DNA of 64,000 bases from Phocoena phocoena (GCF_963924675.1 NC_089236.1:29287319-29351318), one strand, 5' to 3'; numbered from the stretch's first letter, positions 1 through 14,485 are shown. Notes: a model not told the origin generated them from the sequence alone. Translations and numbers: made by a program.

Positions 1-180
1 ATGTATAAAATAATTAAGCAACAAAGATATGTTGTGCAGCACAGGAAATATAGCCATTATTTTGTAATAACTTTAAATGAAGCATAATCTATAAAAATAT
101 TGAATCACTCCGTTGTCCACCTGAAACTAATAAAATATTGTAAATGCACTATACTTCCATTACAAAAATCAAATTAAAAA
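1..180 (+). mobile_element. L1 3' end (artiodactyl type), cut by window edge
   Basis: The text runs through the typical laurasiatherian L1 3'UTR tail: a 'cagcacaggaaatatagcc' block, then 'attttgtaataac', then 'cctgaaactaataaaat', then an A-rich end near 180. The rest of the element lies left of the window. It is non-coding and moderately diverged. Confidence 0.8.
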
Positions 181-2384
181 TATTCTGAGGTTTCTTTTAG
201 TACTTTGCCAGCCACATGAGTTGATCTATAAAGCAGCTTAAAACATGGTGTCTTGCTTCATCAGAGCAAGCAAGTAGCGAGAACCAGAGAAAGAGAACTA
301 GCAGAACAGATGTAACAGTATTTTATAATCTAATCTCAGAAGTAATATTTTCAACATTTTTGCCATATCATTTACTAGAGGCAATTCATTATCCTCAACA
401 CACTCTCAAGGGAAATAAATTTCAAAATGACATGAATACCAGAAGATGGGAATAAATATATACACACAAACAAGGAGGAATAAGAGAACCTAAGACAGAC
501 TTATTATAAAATTCCAATAACTAAAATTGTGGACTGGATCAAGGATTGGAAAATATCCCAATGAAACAGAATAGAGAGAAGACTATAAAGAATAACCCAT
601 GCATTAACCTTATTAATTATATATAGAAATTTCTTCTAAGAGGAAATTTTACTTTCTCTTGAAAATATCATGATTGAGTTTCCTGTAAGAGTCTTCCTTT
701 GGAGCCCTATTATGTCAAAGAAAACTATACCTTAGGTTTCCTGTGCCACTGTTTCATTTATTTTAATTTATTTAACAAGTACTTTAAAATTGCTGGTATT
801 TTCTTAAGTGAAAAATATATTTCTTTAGATACAGCACAAAGTCTACCTGTTTTTATCCTGATTAGAATTTTAAATTTGCTACCATGTATAGGATATGAGG
901 AAAGGTTTTTTTACAGTAGTAAAAAATATGTAGAGTTGAATGAAGTAGGGAGATGGAATGAATACTTACCAATGAACTCTTTTAATATTAGAAAATATCC
1001 ATTTTAGAATTATTTGGTGAGATACTATTGATGTTACCGGGAAATACTTGGAATCTTGAAGGAAGGAGATTAGGTCAAATAAATGGACCACATTTAACTC
1101 TAACCAAAGTGTCTTGTCATATGGTAAAATGACTGCCTGGAACCAATTTCAGGAGAGTTGGGTTATAGGAAGGACATTTTGTAGATTTCTGTCAGGCATC
1201 TCATCTTAACCTCAAACCAGAGGAAAATAATGCATGCTTGATATATGTAGTACAGGAGCCAGCCTAACGACTAGAAAAGCCTATCAAATAAATGATAATG
1301 AACTCTGCAGTCACATTTGCTCAATCGCCAGTACAATCCAGCAAACATGCAAGTGCAATTTACAATAACTGACCATGAATAGAGTGGCTTATACATTTGT
1401 GCTACAGTTTTTATGAGTGCATTTTCTTTTATGGGCAACTTCTATTTTGATAAAAATAGATCCATTTGATACTTTTTGAATTTCTATGAAGAAACTAAAG
1501 AAAATATAAATTGTTTTCTTGCTCTTTAACAAGATCAATGAAGAAAGTAATTTCCAATTAACACATTTACTCCTGAGTCTTTTTCCCAAAATAGGCATTC
1601 TTAGATGAATTAAACCTTCCTTAAATTAGATATTTCCAGCTAAGATTTTACCCTAACTAGTTATATATAAACTGTTGGAATTTTGTTTTGTTTTGCTTTA
1701 TATATAAAATGTTTTAAATTTCAGTATATTATTTCAGATAAGGTCATATATCAAAATACTCTCTTGTATTACCAAGCTTTCTTAAACTGTAACATAACAG
1801 CATATTCAGATATCAGTATGTCTATGTCAGCATAGATAATAAGTCCAAGCTTCTCTTACTTCCTTTTCCCATCCCATGTCCATGTTAAATCTCTCCTTCC
1901 TACTTGCACTATACACTAGCACATCCATGTTTACTTATATTGACATTCTGTTTGCTATCAACGAACTATCCAAGAATAAGATTAAAATATTCCATCTCTC
2001 TCTTACCTACAAACCTCACAAAAGCTAAAAAGCAAAGAATTAAAAAAAATATTTGAGTGTTGTTAAAAGTACAGTTTAAAGAAATTGTGTAATTTAAGTG
2101 TGTATAGTTAGTAACTTATAGTGCCTCTCTATTTACTCTTTGAAAAATGATTGCTATTTTATGTGATAGTACTTTTTATTCTTAAGGTTTAAGTCATTCT
2201 TAAATATTGATTACTTTTGATCACATCTCTAGGTTTCAATAACAGGTAATATCATTAAAGAATATTTTAATGAATTTAAAACAATTTTACATTTTCAGAA
2301 TATATGAACTTCCATAATATTTTGATCTTCAAAATTACCATTAAACAAAGAAAGAAATCAATCATCATATAGGTTGTGTTACAT
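181..2384. other. AT-rich DNA, no gene seen
   Basis: No convincing coding sequence or recognisable repeat. The open frames here are short, start and stop at random and show no domain or composition bias. Confidence 0.6.
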
Positions 2385-2450
2385 ATAAGGAAACTGGCAT
2401 ACAGAAAAATAAATAAATTGCTCAAAATTAATCTGGCTGCCTGCAACCCT
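2385..2450 (-). repeat. possible MIR fragment
   Basis: The segment 'ataaggaaactggcatacag' followed by 'aattgctcaa' resembles the reverse complement of the MIR core. It is very short and decayed, so the call is tentative. Confidence 0.35.
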
Positions 2451-2639
2451 TCTTTACTGATCTCCAACCAGCATTTATTTCACTAGACAATACTGGCTTC
2501 TCTGATGTTGTATAATTGTTTTAAATAAAGAAGTGGTTTTATTGCTGAAAGAAAAGTTGTTGAATGTGTTCAGAGGATTTTAACTCTTTCCTATACACCC
2601 AGCAAAGTACAAAGATTGTTAAATACTTTATTTTAATCT

Positions 2640-2810
2640 GAGAAATTACCTCACATATTATATTGTTTTACTAATTTTATACATTAGGAATGGATTCTTT
2701 ACAAAATAATAATCCCATGGTACACATAAAATTATCCATCTGGGATTTAAATCTAGAATAATCTAACCACAATGTAGTGCTATTTTCCATACTGCACTAA
2801 TTGTAGATCA
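2640..2810 (-). repeat. possible decayed MIR
   Basis: The 'gggatttaaatctag' stretch followed by a run ending 'actgcactaa' matches the layout of a reverse-strand MIR, whose consensus there reads roughly as goattcgaaccc-type B-box text. Heavily diverged; could be chance. Confidence 0.35.
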
Positions 2811-3044
2811 AAACTGACTACATTTCATTGTAGAAGGATAAGGATAAAACTCTCAAAACTTTTGGGGGAAATCCAGCTAAAAGGACATGTACTGGATATT
2901 TAGGAGTACATTTTTTTTAATGTAATGTTATTATGTTTAGTAATTTTCACTGAGAACAGACTGCCCAGATCCAGTGTCAGCTTCCTCCTTCCCAAAACTG
3001 CTGTTCTAATCTGCTCTAGGTTTCCTTATAAATAAAAAGGACAT

Positions 3045-3420
3045 TTTTCTATTTTATTGAGATACAATAGGCATATAACAGTGTGTACATTTAAGGTATA
3101 CAATGTGATAATTTGATATACATATATTGTGAGAAGTTTACCATAATAAGGCTAGTTAATGCATTTTTTCACCTCACATAATTACCATTTTGTTGTTGTT
3201 GTTATTATAGTAAGAACACTTAAGATCTATTTTCATAGCAACTTTCAAGTGTACATTACAGTACTGTTAACTATAGTCACCATGCTGTACATTAGACCTC
3301 TAGAACTTACTCATCTTATAAGTGAAAATTTGTGCTCCTTGACCAACATCTCCCCATTTTCCCCACTCCTTGCTCTGGTAACCATCAATCTGTCTCTGAG
3401 TTCAGTGTTCATAAAAGGTA
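3045..3420 (-). mobile_element. L1 3'UTR fragment (L1MA/MB-like)
   Basis: The sequence follows the reverse complement of a mid-age L1 3'UTR: 'tattgagatacaat', then 'cacctcacataattacca', then 'tgttaactatagtcaccatg' and 'ctccttgaccaacatctcc'. The 88-residue frame at 3,159-3,425 is a by-product of this repeat and not a gene. Confidence 0.85.
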
Positions 3421-3425
3421 CTTGA

Positions 3426-4490
3426 GATATGTTACCAAAAATTGGGCTCAGGGAACAGTGACAAAACCCTTACATTGAAAACCTCATTCAATACAAACCT
3501 AATTATGAATGGGACAATGCAAGTTCTCATTTTCTATTTTAAAATGTATTTAGTACATAATTTCTACTAGATGGAAATTGAGTGTACCATGTGCCTTGTT
3601 ATTCTTTAATAGCTTTACACATCAGAATTCTTTATAAAAGTACTCTTAAAGAGAACTATCCAATACACTTTGCTGTGAATTCAATCTGTGGCAGTCAATT
3701 TTCTTTAACCTTTGCAATGTAAACAGACTCTGATCATGCGGTGGCAGAAGGAAAATGTGTTTTAGTATCAGCTTGTTAGTGGCAATTCAGCCATATGTTA
3801 CTGCATATATGGTATGCAGTAAAATCATATGAGACACCATGCAGATGTTATATTAGATAAGTTGCAGTCACTGTTTAATTTACCATTCATTAACTTTCTT
3901 CTGTTGATTGATTTCCAAACATTCATCTCTACAAACAATACTGTAATAACCAATATCATATGCATTTCATTGTGCACATGTGCAATAGTTTCTCTAATTA
4001 ACATACCTAAAGGAAGTATCACTGTATAATAATACACATCTGTATATAGAATTGTATTTTTTATAAATTTCCAGATAGTTGAACTAACATCATACAAGAG
4101 AAAGTGGCATATATCAGATCTGAAGCAATGGAGTCCAGTCAATTTTTCCTGAGGTGCTACTCATGATTTTAAGAAGCATAGTGCTTGTCATTTTTCCTCT
4201 TCATTACCTATTGCCCATTTACAGTTGACATTGACAGAATCTCCTTCATTGCTGTTTACAGTTCAGTGATAGATATTAGCTGTCAGTCACATAAGAAAAT
4301 TTAGCTTGATCATCAGTCTTCAGAATCACACAGATATGGAAATGATAGGACAGGTCAATAAATAAATGGTGCCAGATAACAAATGACAGTACAGGACTTT
4401 GGCTTTATTATTTGTAAAATTATTGGATTATCAAAATACTCTGTTATATTAAATATGGCCACAAAATCTTTGGTACTACTTCCATTAAGA
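3426..4490. other. unassigned AT-rich DNA
   Basis: No gene or recognised repeat. Two opposite-strand open frames overlap at 3,825-4,142, but neither has recognisable features; they look like chance frames. Confidence 0.55.
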
Positions 4491-4499
4491 AATAAAGGC

Positions 4500-4845
4500 A
4501 GTTTCCCCATCCTCTCAACTGATGTTGCAACATGAGGCTTCTGAGAATTATTCTCAGGAGACCTTGAAGTTTCTGCTCTCACATTCTTGAAACCGGAGAC
4601 CCTCAAGATATGTAGAAGACTGGAATGTAAGACCATATGGAGAGAAGCCCAGTCATCCCACCAAATCGAGCCATCCCAACTCAGCCATTAGATAACCTTA
4701 GGTGCATGAATAAGCTCAGGTAAGACCAGCAAAAGAATCATTCAGACAACCCACAGAATCCGAAAAAATAATGAATCATTGTTGCAAGTCCCTAAATTTT
4801 GGAGTAGTTTTCTACATAGCCATAGATAACTAAAATTCTTCCTCT
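4500..4845 (+). mobile_element. MaLR (MLT1-like) LTR fragment
   Basis: The right-hand end reads 'cccacagaatcc', then 'taaattttggagtagttt', then 'catagataacta', the usual end of an MLT1-class LTR in the plus orientation. The upstream part with 'gagaagcccag' and 'gccatcccaa' fits the LTR body. Non-coding, old, 5' boundary uncertain. Confidence 0.6.
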
Positions 4846-7790
4846 TGGCTTTATAAAAATCAAAAACAGTGTTTACCTGGTAAATTCCCTACATGTATGT
4901 CCAGTCTCTTCACTAAAATAATAACTCCAATTCTGGGTTTATTTTCCTGCAACACATTGCCCTCTTCCCATGATTACTGGCCAATTTTCAAATAATTTTA
5001 TTACTTCTATTAATAGTAAGCATTAATTCCATTTCTATAGGAATAATATTTATGAATAACAGTAAGTTCATTCACTTTACCTTTGAAACTATAAATTATA
5101 GATCTTTTTTATTTTGAAAAAACTCACTAATCCATATTGCTTACATATATATTTAGATTAAATCATTCAAATATGTACTTACACTGGTTTTTTAATTACA
5201 ATTTAGTTCAATTCTGGAACAATTAAGGCACATGCAGATAACACACTGAAACATTGTTGTCAACACACACAACCCTAGCCTTTGTCCTGCCGGAACTGAG
5301 ATATGATTCACCTTTTGAGATGCTTTTCTAACAGACATCAAAATTTCAATGGACAACTACGTATTTAAGTCCCTTTGATGTAGCCACTCTGTTAAACTTG
5401 GTGTATTGAGCAATTGGCATCTGCAGAAGCTGACATTTAAGGACACTGCAATATGCATAAGTGAGCAAGGCCCTCCTGGGTTGATGATAACAGAAGTTCC
5501 ATTTGTGGCTTAGTTTTGGAAATCAAAATTACAAAGTAATTATAACCCAACTTAGGCATTTTCACATTGTCTCTTCAGACCAGATCGCAGTCTATTCAAG
5601 AGGCACTATGCCAAAGATCTATCACTTCTATGCTAATGAAATAGGAAGAATGTTCCTTTTATTAATCCAATGAGTAAAGATCTAATGTGCCCTGGGAAAT
5701 TATTTGATTTTTAAAAGTTTCTTGTTTTTGTCATTTATCCTAGTGGTTTAAAATCTTGCAGCAGTGGAATAGCTCTGTGACTTAAAACAAGACCAATCCT
5801 CATCTGGGATTCTCGGGCTCAGCAAAAGTCCTGATTTAGCACAGTTATTTGAAGCTATGGGATTAAAAATGTCATCATCTAAGCCTGTCATTGGCCACTG
5901 TTTATGTGAGATCTCAGAAACTGGAGTGGATTATGATTAAACAATTATAATAACAGCTGTTGAATTACCTTTTCCCATTTAATAGAGAAATAAACTAAGA
6001 TTTAAATACCTTATCCAATGTTACATTGCGAAAAAAGGAAGAATTGTAAAATTTATCGCAAATCCACTCTAAAACTATTCTTTTTCCCACTATAGTTTGA
6101 TAATTTTTGACCAAACTTCCTTCAAGTCTGACATATTTATCTGAGCTATTTTTGGGGAAAATATATTGTAATTATATTTGTGAATCAAATATCCTATAAA
6201 TGCATATCTATGGGCATTCTTAAATTAGCCCTGAAATACTGGGAAATTTAAATCTTAAAAATTTTTAAATGATCTATTTTCTCGTACATATGCCCCATAC
6301 ACAAAGATACTGTATGTGAGATGTTACTTCAATATCCCATAAAAATGCATTTTGAATTTAGAGATTTGTGACAAATTTTTATTATGTACATTTAGTTAAT
6401 AGCTGCACAAAGCAAATCACTCTGGCAGACAGAACCCTGGGGCAAGGGAAGTGGAAAAGATTTTCCTTACTTGTAAACCTCCCTCATAGTCCCTAGAGAA
6501 GACAGGAAAATAGAACTTGGCATTTCAAGTACTTATAATTCCTTGAATCAAAGTAGGTACATAATTTTTATTATAATTCAATGTTCATGGGCCCCTAATA
6601 AAACACGTAATTGTGAGTTTATTTTAAATTAGACGTGAAGTTTACAAACGAGTGAAAAGAGGTTTAACATTTAATAACTTCAAAAGTATTTTACATAAAA
6701 CTTGCAAATTATTTGTTTCAAAATACATCACTCATTCTGGTAATAATTCAGTTGCATAAAGAAGGCTGAAGTGCAAGTTTCTTTGCTAAATTCCACATCC
6801 TATGTGGGGAACTATTTGCAAAGAACATCATGTTACCCCAACATAAAAAGACATTTAAAGTTACTGCATAAATGTTAGGTACAAATTTTAAGTATATTTT
6901 GTTACTCAGTGTAGGATTTAATTTAATGACCCTGACCCTGACATTTAATACAGAAGAGACTATTGCATGTTTTTCACGGAGCAAATCTGAATCACTTTTT
7001 CAGATATCTTTTTAACAAATATATGTAAACGGGGTGAGTTAATTGCATTTATAGTTCAAAAAATTTTCATGGAAGGAAATTAATTTTTGGAAGACTTTCT
7101 TCTACAGACAGTCCAATCTAATCACCTTACAGGATTACCTCCTCAATTCCTTGACCAGAATGGGAAGAGTGTTTGCGCCTAGAGGTAGCGTCTCAGGATC
7201 CTTACTAAGGGTTTATGCCCTCATTCCCTCTGAAGATCCAAATGTCATTCCCAGCATTAGAAGGACATTTAAATAATTCACTCTTTCTTGTTTTTCTGAC
7301 CCAAAGTGCACTAAGTGCACACTAATAGTGGAGCTGCAGCTTAGTCCCGAACAGGATTTTTTCCTATCCATGTTTTAGTCCATGACCTGGTCCCCTCCCT
7401 AGTATTCCATTCACTCTTGGACTATGCCTTGGCTTGGTTTGCCTATTTTTGATCAGGAATTGGAGTTCTATCCTTGGACCACAGTCTCATAGAATTGTTT
7501 AGCAAACTGTTGGATATTCTTAAACCCAATCACTAAAACTATTCTGTTCATTATTTTCTTGTCCTATGTTTATCTACTACACTCTGATAACTTCTGTAAA
7601 TATAGATTTGTCACAATTAGTTGTAATTAATCACCTTAAACTTTCATAAACTGTTTATCTTGTTTACTATCCAGTACTATCATATATTTTACATACATAT
7701 ATGTGATAGTACATATATCATGTTATTTATACACACGTATATGCCTATTACAATATATATTTAATGCACATGTACAGTACATACACTTAT
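4846..7790. other. unassigned AT-rich DNA
   Basis: No gene. About 5,945-6,085 has a faint MIR-like stretch on the minus strand ('cccatttaatagagaaata' followed by 'ccttatccaatgttaca'). The section 7,080-7,480 is less AT-rich but has no recognisable homology. Confidence 0.5.
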
Positions 7791-7794
7791 AGCA

Positions 7795-7985
7795 ATAACT
7801 AATAATAATTGAATAGCTATTTTTACTATGTCATGCAATCTCCCAAGCAATTTTCATATGTTGATTCGTAATGCAAGTATTTTACACATTTTACATATGA
7901 AGAAACGAAAGCACAAAACACATGGCATTTAAATCACCTTCTTAATTTCATTCAGCTAGTAAATGACAGAATAGTTTCCAACCCA
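7795..7985 (-). repeat. MIR SINE, decayed
   Basis: The order of blocks matches the reverse complement of MIR: 'taataattgaatagct', 'actatgtcatgcaatc', 'attttacatatgaagaaac', and 'tcagctagtaaatgacaga'. Old mammalian SINE. Confidence 0.65.
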
Positions 7986-7989
7986 CACA

Positions 7990-10900
7990 AACTGCACAGG
8001 AAATATTGTATTATAAACACATATGTTGTAAGAAAAATTCAGAATCCTTAAACCCATATATTAGAAGATGGTGTTCTATGGGCTTGTCCTAGGAGATAAG
8101 ATTTTGCCTTTGTTAGCACGGTTCCCGATAGTGCCTCAAGGGAATGCAGTAGCTCTCTCTCATCACACCACCTTTTTTCTTGCAATCAGGCTTTAGCCAG
8201 CAAGTTGGAAGAAAAGATTGCTCTAGGCAGCACTGGGGATTGCCTCTAGCCAGCTATAATGTTTCTAGGAGATGGGAAAACACTAAAACTCTTCATATAT
8301 CCTCTACCTTCCAGGTATGACAGGGATTGGGTGGCAATTTTTGAAGGTCTGGGGCTTAACTCCCAGTGTCCACTGATGTTGATCTATCTCTGCAGGTATA
8401 TAATGAGGTGAGATTAAGAATAGTCAAGGAGTAATTGTGGCTTTAGAAATAATTTTCCCCTAATATGATTCTATTTAGAAAATAACTTAAGTAACTGTAT
8501 ATTTTATTATAGTTATAGAAATATTATATATTATAATTATATAAATACAATTACAATAGTGTGTCAGGACAATATTTCCATGTTATAATTTCAATAGAGG
8601 TATTTCTGAAAATTTTTTGAATTATATAATTTAAAAATCTAAACAAAATATATTTCCTTCAAACTCATGATATACATGGCATATAGAGTGACAAAAATTC
8701 ATATCCAACATTAAGAAAATCATATATATCATTGTTATCTTAACAGACATCACATAGATATTCACTGTGAAATTGGAGCACTCGTCCTTAAATATTTAAT
8801 TTGCTGTGTGGCTTTAGCTGTAGCTTTGGTATCTATTTAGTATGAGACCATATACCATAATCACAGGCATGAATTTCCTTTTATTAAGATGAGGTCTTCA
8901 GGAAGTGTGTGTGTGTGTATTATATTTATATATTTATGTACAGAGATGTGGTATACATATTATACATTAATATATTAAATATTAATTTAATACCATAAAT
9001 GTACTCTTAAGGAAATTTATTTTAAAATTTCTAGCACTACATATTTGTGTGATTACTTTAAGTATCCTCATATTATTTAACTATTATCACATATTACTAT
9101 TATTTTCATAATATCATTCTAAAGTTTCTGATTTAGAATAAATTAAAAGTGATCCTGGAGGATAAATTAAGTCTTCAGGATGTGTAATTTATCATCTACT
9201 TTGAGAAAGAATTATTTTCTATTTTTTATCATGTGGGACAAAGAATCTGTTCTTAATTCTGAGATAACTGTGAAATTTCTTTTTATATTCTTTTGTCTCC
9301 ATGTTTCCTTTGGCAAAATATTTGAATAACTATTAACTAAATTGAATAATACTAATAATGATTCTGTATCATTCCAGTAAAAGTAAAACTCCTAACTCCT
9401 GTCTTGACATGCTCCCATTAGATAGTCTCATAAATTTTAATTTTATGGTTCTCTTACATTCTTACAACTTAATTTTGTAAATGTGGTTAAAGCTATGAAG
9501 CAGTTGCAACAACTCCTAGTTTACATATACTTATAAATTTAAATATTATATACATTTTTGACTAGTATAATAAAATTATATCTTATTTCTAAATTTTTCA
9601 AAAAAGTTTATTAAATACTTGTTGAAATGTCATATAGCATTTAAGGCAGCAAATTCTGTCTATGAACAAATGTCCAATAATGGTGACAGATTATTTTTCT
9701 CCAAATAACTTCAAGATAATTTACTCTTTCATGATGCAATACATTGCATTGAAACTTATTTTTTACACTGTAGATCTGAACTCCTAGTGTTACATAATGA
9801 GAGGTTGACATTATGATAAGCACAAGAAGTAATAGCTTGACTTGTCAGAAATGTTCCAACCTTTTGAATGAATATATGTTATATATATATAATTTTTTTC
9901 TTTTCTTTCAAGGGATCAGAGTAGCCCATAAGAGAAGTACAAATACCATCGGACCAAAAGGACTGTGATGTAAGGAGAGGTGTATGTGTATGTGAAGGGC
10001 AATAAAAAATGTTATGACGTATATATGGGATTTCATTTCATAACCAATATAAAATTAGGAAAATGAGGTATCTTACTAAGAAGTAGGAGAGCATAGAAAG
10101 ACAGTTTGTGTTTGGGGAAATATAGAGAGTATGTGCTGGTGAAAGTGGAAGAAGGATGAATTCTCAGGAGATGATCCAAAGGAAGTAGTATCAAAGGCCA
10201 ATGATTACTCCAGTGCCATATAGATGTCTGGTCGAATGGTACTATCCAAGGAGTCAACATAATCCATCTGTCATATTTACATTTGAAAAGAATACAGTGA
10301 CACATACATGAAGGGTTGAATAGGGTTAAGTGGGGGACTGGGTAGAAGAAATTATAGCAGTAAATCCCATTAAAATTATAAGTAATGGGAACTGATATGA
10401 CATATTTAGTAGTTAATATCAACAGATATTAATGTTTCATTTAATATGTGTGTGTGCACCTGTTAAAGGGGGAGTTCAAAGAAGATCTAAGAGTCCTGAC
10501 ACCCAAAGAAGGCTAGAGGTAGGTAAGCCTGAAATACATAGTCTGGTTACAGAAAATCTAGACTAAATCCAGACCCAATCTTGTTCCTACCCCAACATAC
10601 CTCTTAAAGTTGATGAAAAGAAGGTGTGATCAATAACTGCACTGAGGCTCAGCCATTTTCTAAGTCTGTTTTGCATTCCCTTGAGTTATATATTAATTGA
10701 CAAATTGTGAAACCAGCTTAGTGTTTACACTTTTGACACAATATTGTTCAAGTATTCCCTTGAATTCCTCAGTTATTTTCTATGGATTTTAATATAATAA
10801 TACAAATAATTAATTAATACAAATAATTTAACTTTATAAAATATATGTTATAATTTAATATGAAACAAATTAATGTAGCTTAATGAGGGTCATCTTTTTT

Positions 10901-11030
10901 CATGTATTTTATCAAAATTCTTATCTAATCTTCTTGTTAGATTCACCACTGAAATATATTTAATTATTTTGGAAATTTCACCTAAAATTTCAGAAGTGTA
11001 ATGTGGGACTCTATCTATGAATAATAAGGA
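7990..11030. other. unassigned AT-rich DNA
   Basis: No gene or repeat I can name. It includes very AT-rich runs around 8,460-8,720 and 8,900-9,120. The 129-codon minus-strand frame at 10,033-10,422 has no recognisable domain and no support as a gene. Confidence 0.55.
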
Positions 11031-11038
11031 TCTGTTCT

Positions 11039-11045
<7 letters not shown>

Positions 11046-11069
<24 letters not shown>

Positions 11070-11260
11070 GCGGTATGCGGGCCTCTCACTGCTGTGGCCT
11101 CTCCCGTAGCAGAGCACAGGCTCCGGACACACAGGCTCAGCGGCCATGGCTCACAGAACCAGCCGCTCCGAGGCATGTAGGATCCTCCCGGACTGGGCCA
11201 CGAACCCGTGTCCCCTGCATCGGCAGGCGGACTCTCAACCACTGCGCCACCAGGGAAGCA
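11046..11260 (-). mobile_element. CHR-type SINE (short form)
   Basis: A tRNA-derived cetacean SINE in reverse: poly-T at the left, then the body, ending with 'caccagggaagc', the reverse of the element's first bases. Target-site duplications are visible: CTGTTCTAAACTTT at 11,032-11,045 and CTGTTCCAAACTTT at 11,261-11,274, one mismatch in 14. Open frames on both strands here come from the SINE body. Confidence 0.95.
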
Positions 11261-11274
11261 CTGTTCCAAACTTT

Positions 11275-11686
11275 GACTTGGTAAAGTAATTTCACATGTT
11301 AAAAGAGATTGTCAGAACTGCATGCTATTTATTACTAAGTTTTAGTTCTCATAGCTTAATACTCAAATTAATTTTTAAATTATTCTCCACACATGTTTCT
11401 TCAATCTATGATTGAATTATCTAATGACTCTTTATATTTACAGTCTAGGACAATATGCTGTATCTTTGAGGAATTTTGTTATTTGTTGAAAAGAATCATC
11501 TCTCTGATATTTCCAGGCTGGTTCCCAATTCAGTCCCTCAGAATGAACATTTAAAATAGTACTTCCTAAAAAAAATCCTTCAAACATTATGTGATCCATT
11601 GTATGTCTCTTGCTACTTTCTATAATTGCTTGTCCCTTTTATTCATAGCATATATCTCAAATACATAATTTAGTTTTTTCAAATTT
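11275..11686. other. unassigned DNA
   Basis: No gene or recognisable repeat. Confidence 0.5.
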
Positions 11687-11806
11687 GTTGGTTGTCTGTC
11701 TCCCTCTGAGAAACTCCACTGAGGTCAAGACCATGCCTGTGTTCTTCCATGATATATTCTCCACATCTAACATGAAATATAGTAGGTAGTCAATAAATAT
11801 TTGAGG
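11687..11806 (+). repeat. L2 3' end
   Basis: The run 'gtctgtctccctctgagaaa', 'gaggtcaagaccatg', 'atatagtaggtagtcaat' and 'aaatatttgaggat' follows the LINE-2 3' end, which normally finishes in 'ctcaataaatatttgttga'. Old and diverged. Confidence 0.7.
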
Positions 11807-14355
11807 ATAAGAACTAAACAAGTCCCCTTCCAAGTGGCTGTTCTTCAAATACCTGGAAAATATCTTATTTCCTGATTTTTCTTTCTTCCCCAGGCTAATC
11901 ATCTCCAAACTTCCTTATATGACTTGGTTTTGTGACCCTTCTCCATCGTCATTGCTTCCTGAACATGTTCCAGGATGTCTAAATGCCTTTATGTTTTGAT
12001 TCCCAGAAATGAATGCAATTGCTTTCATCAATTTATGTGTTCTTCTAGACAAATGCACCAAAATGCTAATACTTCAACTACTGAACTAACACCTTAAGCT
12101 CAGTTCAAATATTTTGAGGTTGCTGTCTCATCTCCCTATGTTTCTATGTTTCTTACCTGATTGCTATACAAACTATTACTCAAATATAGTACTCTGGAAC
12201 ATTCATTCAAATTTTCTGCTCAGTTTTGAAAAAGGGGTGGTTTTTAACTGTTTCCTAAAGAACTCTAATAATGTGATTCAAGAGCACACCTCAGAGTGAT
12301 GATTAAAACACATCCATGGATACTTTAGATACTACATCTCCAATTCAACCAGAACACAACTTTCTAAACTATCTATTTATATAAGCTTTCATTTGGATAA
12401 AAAAAAAATAAGCTCACTCCTAACAAATAAACTAGTGTGTTGCCAAATTATTCCACTTTTATTTTACTTTGTTTTGATTTGTTACAGATGGTGATAGGTG
12501 TGGGTGGGAGGGGTTGGACTTGATGAGTTCATATATAAAGTTTCATCTCCCTGTCCAGATATTTGAACTATGTAAGATATTTTTCCTTTTTTTCTTTATA
12601 AACACATTGCAGTCAACAGCATGAGATGAAAATATTTGCAATGAACTTTTTACATCTATTGTTAAGAGAGTGTCTAAGATATAATACATGAAGGTTCTGT
12701 TTGTTATTGTGGTGTTTCAGTGTCTCCCTTCTTTGCCATTTACTGATATTTATCCAAATTCTTGAACAATAAGTTGATGTGGGTGCAGTGTTAGCACTAC
12801 TGATACACTTTAAAGCTGACAGTGTACTTAAACTGCATTTAGGTCAATTCTTCCAAAAGCAGAACCTTTATTTTACAATATTAAAGAGCCAACTTCAACC
12901 CATAGCCACCCAGTACTTTCTTACTTTCAAGATGTTGTGCTGTAAAATCATTCAAGGATACATAACTAAAAACTATGGCGCAATTAAGAATATTAGACCA
13001 ATGTAAGTGTTCTGAAGTGCCATTTTGCAATGTTTTTTCATCATAATGAGATTCTTATACATTTTTTTAATTTAAACTGAAAAATAATAACAAAAACCTG
13101 AGGTATGGCCAAAAAAATAATAACCCCACTAGATTTATATATTGGTATTTAGTAACTCCTACCAATATCACTGAGTAAACTAAAAAGTCCAAGTTCTAGT
13201 TGCTGTATGGTCTCAGTGAAAGATAGGATAAATGTTTTCTCTATTGATTATAATGTCAGAAATGTGTTTCTAAAAGAGAGTAGAATATTATGGATCTATG
13301 TCTCATAGGGAAAATGGAAGAAGAGTTAAAAACCCAGAGATCAATTTAAATGACTACTTATTATTAGTCCTTCATCCACAAATACTGTACTTACATTTGT
13401 TTATTGGTTACTTGCTGTGAGTTTTAATTATAAATATTCTGGTTTGTGAAATGTTGCTTATTTTTCTTCCTTTTGGGAATACATTTCCTAAATTTAGACT
13501 GAGCAATATTCATCTCTGAATAAAAAGATTTGCATTTGTATTAATGAATCATACCAGTTAGCTTGTAGCTCCATCATGAATTGTGCCACAGCTTGGAACC
13601 TCCTTCAAGGCAGTTCATGGGTACAACCTTGATTGTTTCCTGTCTCTCAGAATTATTGCCATTACTTGCCTGATATTCATTGTCTTACAATGCATTTTCT
13701 CATCTGTCTGTTTTTATTGTGTCAGACAGAAGATTAAATATGGTGCCTGTTACTTTAACTTAACTGGAAATATAAGCATAAAATTACATTTGATTTAAAA
13801 ATTGCTTAACTCTAAAATATTCATATATAAAATAATATTAGTTTATAAAATTATATACCAATATTTGGAATAATATATTGATATATGATAAATAATATAT
13901 CATAATGTACTATATCATTTTAATAATAATTTTAATATACTACTATGTTCAATTTATCAAATTGTCAATGTTTTTCTAGTTAACAGATTTTGTGTACTAT
14001 TTATAATGTATATTGTACCACAAAACTAGAAATATATTCACTTTTCTTTTCTCCTAAAATTTTAGAGTTTGATTTTTGACATTTCCATTTTTGATATAAT
14101 GATTTTTGATAAATATTTTTATTAAAACTCTTAGATATTATTTAAAATTTTTTAAATATATTTCCATTTTTTTCTGATATAGCTTGAGTCTCTCACTTAT
14201 TTAAAGTTAAAAATATTGAAATAGAAAACATACTTATTGTTATATGCTTGCTTTAGTTCATAAATTTATGCACCTTTCAAAATGAAATTTAATTTTATGA
14301 GAATAAAAGAGGCATGGGATGGAAACTAGAAAAATAGAAGTTATATATTCCAATT
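11807..14355. other. unassigned AT-rich DNA
   Basis: No gene found. Frames at 12,779-13,006 and 13,583-13,798 are short and show no family features. 13,800-13,950 is almost pure A/T. Confidence 0.55.
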
Positions 14356-14357
14356 AA

Positions 14358-14485
14358 TATTTCTGGTGAGGAAGTTGAGACCTTCTGATGGTAAATGACT
14401 CAGGAAAATTCATACATAGGGTCACTGGTAAGACTTAGAATCACACCTCTTTCTCTAAGTTACTACCCCTTTTTAGTGCATATTA
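14358..14485 (-). repeat. MIR SINE, decayed
   Basis: 'gaggaagttgagacc', 'aaatgactcagg', 'agggtcactggtaagactta' and 'cacacctctttct' follow the reverse complement of MIR. Diverged but the block order is right. Confidence 0.55.

Noticed and set aside
10033..10422. 129-codon minus-strand frame
   Set aside because: No recognisable domain, signal or homologous copy, and its composition follows the local base composition.
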